Source: Candidatus Opimibacter skivensis (GTDB taxonomy: Bacteria; Bacteroidota; Bacteroidia; Chitinophagales; Saprospiraceae). Taken from it: DNA of 64,000 bases. The stretch lies in contig JADKHH010000007.1 of the NCBI GenBank assembly GCA_016721905.1, positions 153,399 to 217,398 on the forward strand, in the 5' to 3' direction. Below are positions 7,157-15,361 of the stretch, in pieces (within the stretch, counting starts at the first letter, position 1; each line of letters begins with the position of its first letter). Under the pieces are notes generated by a model. The model did not search any database, was not told where the DNA came from, and saw only the letters and a list, made by a program, of their open reading frames with translations. The position numbers and the translations under genes are program-made.

Positions 7157-9840
7157 TTAGTCCTTCTGTTTTGGTTCGATACTTTTTCCCATCTTATCAG
7201 ATACCTCATAGAATCCAGGTAATGCACTGATGATCACTTCCATCTTGGATTCAAGTTGTTTCACCCGGGATTCAAGTTCGGAGACTTGAGTCCTGCTGGA
7301 TTGTAAGTCAGCCTGGTTGTCCTGAAGTACTTTGAGGAACTGTCCATTGTCTACACCAATTACTGTATTGATCATTTTAGGACCTGCTTTCAGATTGGTA
7401 TCCCACGCACGGCCAACTACAAGCAATGCCTGCTGCTGTGTAAGTTGAGCAGGGCTCACAGCTACTCCATAACCCGGAGTGTAGGTATTGCCAACGATAT
7501 AATCACCTGAACTTACAGGGCCTTGAACTTTCACGGGAATCTGACCCATGAATGCAATCTTATTGCCCGTACCTTCCATACCCGCCTTTGGTGTATTTCC
7601 CAATACAATCGGGTTGCTGGATACCGCCATGACCTGCTCAGCCTTTGACAAGTCTTTGGTGATTTTACCTGCCATGACACCGACGATATCTCCTTCGGTG
7701 ATCACCTCGGAAGGATTGATGCGCTCAAGCCACTCTGCATAGTCACCATTACCGGAAGCATATTCTACACCAAGTGAATTATAAGCATCAGCTATATTGG
7801 TAAATTCAGAAATAGCTCCAACGATGCCGCCGACAAAATCAATACCTACGACAGAGGCAAGGATACCTACGATATAAGTTCCGCTGAAAAAATTCACTTG
7901 CCAGTCCGATACGGATTGGGCGCGTATAGAACCTAGTTCGCGGTTGTCAACATCCTTGAAACTGATAAACTGATTTTCATTATCGAGCGAATTGTCAACA
8001 TCTACAAAACTAATGACCGGCAATGTAAAGCTCGGGAGATCATCGCAAATCGGTATCTGTGGAATCGCCGGTAATTCAAATGAAGGAATAGAAGGAATCA
8101 CCAGGATATTTGCCGGTAATGCAGGAGCGATAGTCCAGAAAGGACCAGGCAAATCATCATCATCAACACATACATCGCATACATCGTTGATGACACCGTA
8201 GGGTGAAAAACCAGCCGGGAGTCCGAGACCTGAATTAATTTCCTGCCCGATATCAATTGGAAGACCCAGGGCATCATTGATAGGACCTGAAATATTTAAA
8301 GGCAGACCGATGCTTTCGTTCAATTGCTCTGTGAGCAGGTTGACGAGATTACAAGCTGTGCCGGCAATATAAGCTGATGGAATAAAATTGAGCAGATCCA
8401 GTGGATCAAAATCTTCAGATCCATCAATCCATCCGTTAATAGTGGCAATAGCATCATCGAAAAACTCTGCGCCCGGGCTGGTGAGATGGAGATAATCACT
8501 TCCATTCCATGCAGGGTGCGTCTTTCCAAGTTTTATTTCAAGGCCATCACCTGTGCCAGCGTCCGCATTATCAATTCTGGCCAGAAATCCGGTGTTAGTT
8601 CCTTTCACACCCAATGTACCTCCTACATTCAGGTTCTTGCCTATACCTACTCCACCATCTACGATCAAAGCTCCATTGGTCGTATTCGTAGATTGTGTCA
8701 GGTCTGTGATGTGCACTATGCCTCCAAAGGTTGTGGAACCTCCAAAATTGGCACTTCCACCCACGTATAGATTTTTCTCAATACCAACACCGCCTTCAAC
8801 GACGAGGGCGCCGATGTCTTTAGATATGGACTGTGTGATATTGGTGATCGTGGTGATCCCTGATACCCCAAGTGTATTATTAATGGTTGTGGCGCCCTGA
8901 ACATTGAGCGTGCTTGCCAGATTCGTTGCATCGCCAACATTTAGACGCCTGGCAATACCCACTCCTCCATCCACGACAAGCGCTCCATTGCCGGTTGTAG
9001 TTGATTGTGTCATATTGGTCACTCGCGCAAGGCCATCTACATTGAGAGAACTATTGAGTTCAGTATGATCATCAACGGTGAGCGTTCCAGTCAGATAAGT
9101 GCTGCTTTGTTTTGCAACCGTAAAATTTCCGTAGTTGATGGTCTGTCCGGGAATATTATTAGCATTATGTGGGTTGGTTATGGTGTCCGTGTTGAGGTAG
9201 ACATTTTCCTGACATCGAGATCCCTTCCGACTCTGAGGCTGTTGACCATATTGATGTCACCTGACTGGAGGACGCGCATTCTTTCGATGTCGTTGGTCAC
9301 AATCACCAAATCTGCCAGGTCATTGGTACCCAGTTTGTCCCGGGCCGGATTCGTATTCGCGTTACCGGTCAGGCTCCATATTTTAGTATAGGGATCACCT
9401 GGACTTCTGTCCCCGGCATTTCCGATGATTTCATTTGCGGTAGCCGCATGGAATGCATAAGGCACTGATAACATTCTGCTATCGGATATAGTAATGAAAT
9501 CCGTTTCATCATCTGTCTGGACGGCTACTTCCATCCAAACTTCTGCACTGCTCCAGGGTATGGTTTCAAAACTTCCCTTGAAACTTATTCCCTCTCCGAT
9601 GGATAACGAGAAAAGCCCGAATTCGTTGGTGTACACTTTATGGATTTCCACGTACGCAACATCCCGTTGGACAGGATCACTGTAGAGGCTTATCTTTAAT
9701 TGTATGAACTGATTGGCCATGACCTGGCCTTTGAGGTCACGGGCTACAGCCTGGTATTTCATACCCTGTGGGACACTCTGGCCCTGACTATCCAGGGCGA
9801 TCAGCAAGAATGCGAAAAAAAGTGGTGTGAAAAGTTTCAT
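7157..9840 (-). CDS. Secreted fibre-like repeat protein (one frameshift)
   Basis: Two frames form one gene of about 890 codons. The first (9840 to about 9205) has a signal peptide and the common Bacteroidetes domain starting QGMKYQAVARDLKGQVMANQ. The second (from about 9204 to 7157) continues with NVYLNTDTITNPHN. The join is a run of four A on the coding strand (9204-9207) where five would restore the frame. The centre carries three or more repeats of the type QSxxxxxGALVVDGGVGI-x-LNVGG, as seen in tail-fibre or trimeric surface proteins. Near the C-terminus, GDYAEWLERINPSEVITEGD resembles the start of self-cleaving fibre chaperone (peptidase G2-like) domains, an inference. It ends in a short coiled coil (SELESRVKQLESKMEV). 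No sorting domain is visible. Confidence 0.75.
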
Positions 9841-9863
9841 GATTGTATGAATTTGGGTGAGGG

Positions 9864-10388
9864 TTATCTGATTTTTACGACTTTAAAAACAGTGACAGTG
9901 CCGTCATCTGTAGCGATGAAATGGATGAAATACAATCCGGGCGCAAGGTCAGTCACGTCGATTTGAGTATTACCATCCTGTGTATTCAATGTCCTGTCGG
10001 AGAGCAAAGCACCGTTTGCATCCCGCACCTGGCAGTAGAGTTGTTCCTCTGTGTTTGATACAAATCGAATCGTGAGTTCTGTGGCTACCGGATTTGGTGA
10101 GATCGTGATCAAGGTTTGTTTCTCGTGATCACTGTCGGTCCTGATGGGTGGATAGACCATCTCTACTTGTTCAACCTGGAGTGTGGGTTGATGAAAGCCC
10201 TCAGTGTAACTTCTTGGTTGTCCGATCAGCCCCTCTACTGCTAATTCGCCCAGCGTCCATTCAAGCTGCAATTTGCCGGAAGTTCCGACACCTCCGTTGC
10301 TTGATAAGACCACTGGCGTAAGTTGCTGTGAAGAGAGATGATGCAGAAAGGAAAAGCCACAGAAAAAAGGGATAAGCCAAATTTTCAT
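9864..10388 (-). CDS. Small secreted T9SS-sorted protein
   Basis: Start placed at 10388 so that MKIWLIPFFCGFSFLHHLSSQ is the signal peptide; the frame is open 60 bases further. The short mature part has the SNGGVGTSGKLQLEWTLGE ... YTEGFHQP motif, widespread in short Bacteroidetes secreted proteins, followed directly by a type A sorting domain (ISPNPVATELTIRF ... GLYFIHFIATDDGTVTVFKVVKIR). It has no recognisable enzyme domain. It lies 23 bases upstream of the fibre-like gene on the same strand, so the pair probably form one transcription unit producing surface proteins. Confidence 0.75.
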   Translation of the reverse strand: MKIWLIPFFCGFSFLHHLSSQQLTPVVLSSNGGVGTSGKLQLEWTLGELAVEGLIGQPRSYTEGFHQPTLQVEQVEMVYPPIRTDSDHEKQTLITISPNPVATELTIRFVSNTEEQLYCQVRDANGALLSDRTLNTQDGNTQIDVTDLAPGLYFIHFIATDDGTVTVFKVVKIR

Positions 10389-10448
10389 GTTGATTGGGTT
10401 TGGTGTGAAACAAATAATATAAGGCTGCAGGATTTTACTCCCGGCCAT

Positions 10449-10767
10449 AAACCTACCGGGCTGAAGAATAGCATCTGTGCACGAAATACTATTCTTTGCC
10501 TTTTGAGGTTTGTCTGAAATAAAGATAATGTCTTATACCCAATAACCCTTTATAAAAGTCAGAAAACTGAGTAAACGGTAGTCATGTCATTTAAGTGTAC
10601 TCATGGCCCTTGCCGTATGACACCTGATATCGCTATCAAACAGCAAACAGAACCCAGCAGTGCGGAAACAATTAATATCAGTCATCCCACTTAAACAGCC
10701 CCCTGAATAAAGAAATGCCCAAAAAGGTTATTTTTACCCGCTTGTAACTTTTACCATTCGTTTACTT
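10449..10767. other. Intergenic region between divergent genes
   Basis: These 319 bases separate the T9SS gene (minus) from the YitT gene (plus) and should hold both promoters. AAGAATAG (10464-10471) and CTATTCTT (10489-10496) form an 8-bp inverted repeat with a 17-base spacer. I see no clear -7 box for either gene and no further gene. Confidence 0.4.
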
Positions 10768-11655
10768 ATGTCGCATACCGATACCATTGACTGGAAGGGG
10801 ATCTTCTCCATACAATCTGTCCTGTTTACCATGGGGGCTGTGCTATGCATGACATTTGCACTAAAAGGATTCCTGCTGCCCAAAGGATTCCTGGACGGCG
10901 GGGTCACCGGTATCTCGATCCTGCTCTATAAAAAGCTGGAAGTACCGGTTGGCATTTCCCTGATCCTGTTTAATATTCCCTTTGTCGTCGTCGGGTACAG
11001 GAAAATCGGAAAATCATTTGCTGTCCAGACCACCTTTGCGATCATCCTGCTCAACCTTTGTTTCTATCTGATACCCTTTCAAGGGATTCAAACGGAAGAC
11101 AAACTGCTGGTCGCGTTGTTTGGTGGTTTTTTTGTAGGTCTCGCGATTGGCCTGGCCATCAAAGGTGGTGGTGTATTAGATGGGATGGAAGTCGTAGCGG
11201 ATTATACCCACAAGAAATCAGGGTTTTCGACCAGTGAAATTGTCATGTTGTTTAACACGACCTTGTTTATCATCGCCGCGATCTTTTTAAGTACCGAGCA
11301 GGCGATGTATTCGATTGTCACGTATTTCACGGCAATGAAAATATCGGACTATGTCGTTGATGGATTTGAAGAATACACCGCGCTGTCCGTCATCTCCGGC
11401 AAGCACGAGATGATCAAGAGTATCATCGTCAATGATTTCAACAAGGCGATATCCGTCTACAAAGGAGAACGGGGCTATCTGCCGACAAGCTTTGATGTCA
11501 AGCATGACACAGATATCGTCATGACAATCGTCACCCGTCTTGAAATCCACCGGATGCGCCTCGCCATCCTCGAAGCAGACCCAAACGCATTTATATTTAT
11601 ACAGAGTATCAAGGAAGTCACAGGAGGGATCATCAAACGAAAAGTTAAACACTGA
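10768..11655 (+). CDS. YitT-family membrane protein (DUF161 + DUF2179)
   Basis: The 295-residue protein has about five to six membrane helices in the first 200 residues, including the family-typical stretch FLLPKGFLDGGVTGISILL, and a cytosolic DUF2179 domain from about residue 205 (VISGKHEMIKSIIVNDFNKAISVYKGERGY). YitT proteins are common in Firmicutes and Bacteroidota; their function is not settled. The HD-domain gene starts three bases after its stop, so the two are cotranscribed. Frame intact. Confidence 0.88.
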   Translation: MSHTDTIDWKGIFSIQSVLFTMGAVLCMTFALKGFLLPKGFLDGGVTGISILLYKKLEVPVGISLILFNIPFVVVGYRKIGKSFAVQTTFAIILLNLCFYLIPFQGIQTEDKLLVALFGGFFVGLAIGLAIKGGGVLDGMEVVADYTHKKSGFSTSEIVMLFNTTLFIIAAIFLSTEQAMYSIVTYFTAMKISDYVVDGFEEYTALSVISGKHEMIKSIIVNDFNKAISVYKGERGYLPTSFDVKHDTDIVMTIVTRLEIHRMRLAILEADPNAFIFIQSIKEVTGGIIKRKVKH

Positions 11656-11658
11656 GAC

Positions 11659-12239
11659 ATGAGTATATACCAGGACCTCCATGACGACGTATTTGCCATC
11701 TTAAAAAATAAACTTCCTTCCTATCTCACTTATCACTCTCCTGCGCATACGGCGCATGTGATCGAAATGGCTGAATATATCTGCCGCCAGGAAAATATCG
11801 ATGGCCGCGAATTGTACCTCGTCAAGATTGCCGCTTTTTTCATGACATCGGCTTCATCCGTCAGACCCACCACCACGAAGAGATCGGTTGTGAAATGTGT
11901 GCTGAAAAACTAACAAAGCATTTTTTTACAGCCGAAGAGATCAGCAGCGTATGTGGTATGATCATGGCAACCAAAATACCGCAGCAACCAAAAACCTTAC
12001 TCGAAAAAATAGTGGCGGATGCCGACCTCGAATATCTTGGCACGGATCAATTCTATCCCATCAGCACCAACCTGCTTCAAGAATTCAGACACTATGATCC
12101 TCAATTGACCGTAGAACGATTTAATGAGATCCAAATCAATTTTATGCGGCGGCATCATTTTCATACGGACTACTGCATTGCCAACCGGGCCGAAAGGAAG
12201 CAGCAGCATTTGGAGGAGCTTTTAGCTTCTATGAAGTAG
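11659..12239 (+). CDS. HD-domain phosphohydrolase (one frameshift)
   Basis: The frame starting at 11659 gives YLTYHSPAHTAHVIEMAEYI and breaks at a run of six T (11835-11840). With seven T it reads IAAFFHDIGFIRQTHHHEEIGCEMCAEKL and continues in the second frame (to 12239). That restores a full HD metal site: His in the first helix, the HD pair in FHDIGF, and HHHEE. HD proteins hydrolyse phosphoesters, often of nucleotides; the substrate is not predictable here. The reconstructed length is about 194 aa. It follows the YitT gene by three bases. Confidence 0.75.
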
Positions 12240-12398
12240 CAAGGAGCTAGGAGCAAGGGGCAAGGGGGCTGTCTGGAAAGAGACTTCCATAAATTCAATA
12301 CCCAATACCCAACAAGGAAGTAAAAGTGGGAAGTATTTGTCTGGAGACAGATTGCACTTTGATTCAATTACCAAATCGCATAGTGCATAGGGCAGAGG

Positions 12399-12458
12399 GA
12401 CTGTCAGGAGACAGATTATGCAATAATGCAATAATTCAATATCCAATACTTCGACTTC
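12399..12458 (+). repeat. Dispersed repeat B, left half interrupted by IS110
   Basis: The segment from GACTGTCAGGAGACAGATT to CAATACTTCGACTTC aligns with 60811-60982. Its continuation resumes at 13766 after the insertion sequence. The first part holds a small CTGTC/GACAG hairpin that recurs near 12337, 14063, 60813, 60934 and 61282. The 12240-12398 stretch before it is made of similar degenerate pieces (for example CAATACCCAACAAGGAAG) and holds no gene. Confidence 0.7.
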
Positions 12459-12579
12459 CTTTAGACTTGCATTCGCAAGCAAAAAGATCATATGATCATA
12501 ATCATCATACGTTTTCTTTTTTGGCTACCTTTTTTCTTTTGTGGATTACACACGAATTTTGTGGATAACTAAAGTTGAA

Positions 12580-12728
12580 GCCGGGAGTGGCACTAAAGTT
12601 CGACGTTGAGGTTAGAAACCTATTGAGCGTTTTATTCCATTCCCGGCCTTCTAAGGAAACATCAAATAGAAAATTGGGACTCCAAGCCCGTTAGTAAGGT
12701 ATTGATTGTCCTTAGAGTTTCAACTCTA
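12580..12728 (+). ncRNA. Candidate IS110 bridge RNA
   Basis: Two stem / internal-loop / stem modules can be read. Module 1: outer stem GCCGGGAGTGG (12580-12590) with CCATTCCCGGC (12637-12647), inner hairpin AGGTT/AACCT (12609-12613, 12617-12621). Its left loop strand holds TTCGAC, identical to the left target flank. Its right strand holds TATTGAGCG (12621-12629), complementary with one G-U to CGCTCAGTA across the right junction. Module 2: outer stem TCTAAGGA (12650-12657) with TCCTTAGA (12709-12716), inner TTGG/CCAA. Its left strand holds ATAGAAAA (12666-12673), identical to the element's right end (13757-13764). A third hairpin TAGAGTT/AACTCTA (12713-12719, 12722-12728) overlaps the second stem. 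The layout matches target and donor loops of known IS110 bridge RNAs; the right donor guide match is poor. The RNA's ends are not defined. Confidence 0.55.
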
Positions 12729-12757
12729 GCTTTTAATTAACTTCTTAATTCAAAGTT

Positions 12758-13760
12758 ATGGAAACTAAACTATTTATGGGATGTGACATTGCCCAAGACA
12801 CGTTTGCCTTTTGCCTACGTGACCAATCAAAAGTTGTTTGCCAAGGAGAGGTTAGCAATTCGAAGAAGGCCATCCAGGCATGGCTTAAAGAACTTAAGCA
12901 GATTTATGTGGATTTATCCAGTGTCATTTTTTGCCTGGAGCATACCGGGATCTATGGGATGATTCTGATGCGCACGCTTTATACCCGATCATTGATTGTG
13001 TGTGTTGAAGGTGCCTCAAATATCAAATTATCACTTGGTTTGCAGCGAGGGAAGAATGATCGGTGGACGCTCGACGGATTGCTGAATATGCTATGCGCTA
13101 TACCGATCGGCTTAAACAATGGAAACCAAAGCGGGAGGTTTTGGAAAGATTGCAGCTCCTCAATGGGATGCGCTCCAGATTGGTAAAAGCCCTCAAGGTG
13201 CTTAATAGTCACACCAAGGAAGCTGGAAGGTTCCTCGGCAAGAATGAGTATATGCTGCTTAAAAAAGGGACCCAGGATTCGATAAACGCTATAGAGTCAA
13301 ATATTAAAAAGGCAGACAAGAGATTGAAGCTTTGATAAAGAGTGATGAAAACCTTAAAGACAAATGATTTGGTCACTTCTGTAGCTAGTATTGGCATGGT
13401 CACTTGGCAATATTGGTAAAAACAAATGAATTTCAAGACTTTAGAGAAGCTAAGAAGTTCGCTTGTACCTCGGGACTGGCCCCGTTCGAGCATACCTCAG
13501 GCAAAAGTGTGAGAGGTAAAACACGAGTTAGCCATCGGGCTCACAAGGACTTAAAAACTCTTCTGCATATGTGCGCGCTGGGAGCCATCAGCAGAAAAGG
13601 TGAGTTGCAAGATTTCTACCAGAGAAAGGTGGGTCAGGGAAAGAATAAAATGTCAGTCATAAATGCAGTCAGAAACAAGCTGATTCACCGGGTCTTTGCA
13701 GTGGTCCGAGATGGGGTTATGTATCAAAAAAATTATCAATACAATTTGGTTATGTCATAG
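12758..13760 (+). pseudogene. IS110-family transposase, split by about three frameshifts
   Basis: The first frame begins METKLFMGCDIAQDTFAF, the RuvC-like DEDD domain of IS110 recombinases, with catalytic Asp in CDIAQ and Glu in CLEHTG. At about 13062 one missing G turns KNDRVDARRIAEYA (the last two catalytic aspartates) into another frame. A second break lies near 13330-13370 and a third near 13404. The last frame carries the C-terminal Tnp domain with the serine region, ACTSGLAPFEHTSGKSVRGKTRVS. Every break is repaired by adding one base, so the gene may be intact in the organism. The stop codon TAG (13758-13760) lies within the element's last ten bases. Confidence 0.8.
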
Positions 13761-13765
13761 AAAAC

Positions 13766-13930
13766 GCTCAGTACAAGTAGGCATCAAGGAAGTAAAAGTG
13801 AGAAGGCCATGTTTTACGGAAATAAAGCATCATCACTTCGCCTGCAATCAACTTGTGTTGCATTTGAAAACATGCCTCTCCGGGGTTCACATGCGGTAGG
13901 TTGCGTAAAGGGTGACACAGGGGGCGGGGG
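13766..13930 (+). repeat. Dispersed repeat B, right half
   Basis: From GCTCAGTACAAGTAGGCATC to GGTTGCGTAAAGGGTGA this matches 60983-61131. The shared core includes CTTGTGTTGCATTTGAAA, CATGCCTC, CACATGCG and AGGTTGCGTAAAGGGTGA. Both copies happen to encode a peptide like LVLHLKxCLxGxHMR; that follows from DNA similarity and is not evidence of a gene. The 13931-14256 stretch beyond it is a patchwork of short repeats (GAAGAGTGAAAAGTG, CAATACCCAATAGCCAACAAGG) with no gene. Confidence 0.7.
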
Positions 13931-14256
13931 CGAAATCAACAAGGAATAACCAACAAGGAAGGAGTGAGAAGTGAAGAGTGAAAAGTGAAGAGTGAAAAGT
14001 GATGCTTCGACCTGCTGAGGCTCATCCCTGTGCTACAGCTCAGCAACCAAGTGAAAAGTGGATTGTCTGGAGACAGATCCATCGAATGATCAATACCCAA
14101 TAGCCAACAAGGAAGGAGAAGTGAAAAGTGAAGAGTGAAAAGTGGATTATCGGGATACAGAATTTTCAGGAAATCAACAAGGAAGGAAAAACGAATGCTC
14201 TGGAAGCTGGAAACTGGTAGCTTATTTCTGAAAGCTGATAGCTGATAGCTCAAAAT

Positions 14257-14622
14257 TTACCTCACCAGCGTAAGTGTCTCCGCGGTGCCGCCCCTATTCA
14301 TATTCATGACGAGGCTGTCAGAAGTCAGCTTTTCGATCCTGACCATCATCTTGATCCCTCCATCCGGCGTAGTGATCAGTTCATCCCGGCTGACAAAATA
14401 TTTACCTTTCTCTTCCATGTCGGTGTATCTGTAAGTGTAGGTACCGTCATCCTGAAATGAGAAAAAGGTGGAAGTGGCGTCATAATCGGCAGTCTGGCCT
14501 TCGATGAGCCATTGAGCACCCTTCCATTCGCCTAAGAGCATTTTCTTATCGATAGCGTGCTGGCAGGCGACGATGCTGAATGCCACTGAAAGAATCAACA
14601 ACATGGATCTGATAGATTTCAT
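14257..14622 (-). CDS. Small lipocalin-like lipoprotein
   Basis: The 121-residue protein has a lipoprotein signal (MKSIRSMLLILSVAFSIVAC, lipid-modified Cys20) and a short beta-rich body: LLGEWKGAQW, STFFSFQDDGTYTYRY, GKYFVSRDELITTPDG, DSLVMNMNRGG. This order of short strands around GxW and a DGTYxY hairpin is typical of lipocalin-like lipoproteins of Bacteroidota. No ligand or enzyme function can be assigned. It stands alone between the repeat region and the YqhA-like gene. Confidence 0.65.
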   Translation of the reverse strand: MKSIRSMLLILSVAFSIVACQHAIDKKMLLGEWKGAQWLIEGQTADYDATSTFFSFQDDGTYTYRYTDMEEKGKYFVSRDELITTPDGGIKMMVRIEKLTSDSLVMNMNRGGTAETLTLVR

Positions 14623-14705
14623 AACAGGATATTTTAATATGGAAATGGCTTATTTCGTAAATGCACGATAAAGGTAACTAAGGGATCTCATCATCCATCT
14701 ACATT

Positions 14706-15218
14706 TCAACTATGATGCTTTTCATGCAATATCTTTTCAGAATACGCCAGCATGACGGAGGAGAATAAAAACACCACGTGAATGATCACCTGCCACATCA
14801 CATGCTCCTGCTGGTGATTTTTGATATTGATAAAGGTCTGCAACAAATGTATCCCTGAAACGCCGACCAGGGAACCCGCCAGCTTGACTTTCAAGGTACC
14901 GGCATCTACTTTCTGAAGCCAATCGGGTTTGTCTTCATGGTTTTCAATATCGATGCGGCTTACAAACGTGGAATAGCCTCCGATGATCACCATCACGAGC
15001 AGGTTAGCGACCATCGTGATATCCACAAGGGTGAGTACGCCCAACATCAGTGCTGATTCAGATATCTCATTGATCGTCTGGCAGAGGTGGATCAGTTCTA
15101 CGGTAAACTTATAGGCATATAAAATACCTCCGACGATCAGTCCGAAATACAGAGGTGCCTGCACCCAACGGCTGGCAAAGATGATTTGTTCGAATATTTT
15201 CTCTGCTCTCTTGCTCAT
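14706..15218 (-). CDS. YqhA / UPF0114-family inner-membrane protein
   Basis: The protein of 170 aa matches the UPF0114 pattern: IFEQIIFASRWVQAPLYFGLIVGG at the N-terminus, a second helix around LVDITMVANLLVMVIIGGYSTFVSR, and a C-terminal pair of helices (VKLAGSLVGVSGIHLLQTFINI, VMWQVIIHVVFLFSSVMLAYSEKI). Length is usual for the family. It is an integral membrane protein of unknown function. Frame intact. Confidence 0.85.
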   Translation of the reverse strand: MSKRAEKIFEQIIFASRWVQAPLYFGLIVGGILYAYKFTVELIHLCQTINEISESALMLGVLTLVDITMVANLLVMVIIGGYSTFVSRIDIENHEDKPDWLQKVDAGTLKVKLAGSLVGVSGIHLLQTFINIKNHQQEHVMWQVIIHVVFLFSSVMLAYSEKILHEKHHS

Positions 15219-15361
15219 AAAAGATACTACTTATGTCGTTAATATAACCTCCGCTTTAGTTTAAAGGTCGTAAAGCTAATAAAGTGTGACAGTAAATAAT
15301 AATTTACTTCTCCTTCAATGAGGCCTCTATCATACGCTCAGGACTTTTTCGGGAATGCACG

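Larger units (their letters stand above)
12459..13765 (+). mobile_element. IS110-family insertion sequence (about 1.3 kb)
   Basis: The ends are inferred from the repeat it interrupts. The uninterrupted copy at 60971-60991 reads ACTTCGACTTC then GCTCAGCACAAG; here the left part ends at 12458 and the right part resumes at 13766. Ends are uncertain by about three bases because IS110 elements recombine at a two-base core (often CT) and make no target duplication. The element has about 300 noncoding bases on the left and almost none on the right, as in the IS110 group. Length is within the family range. Confidence 0.75.
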
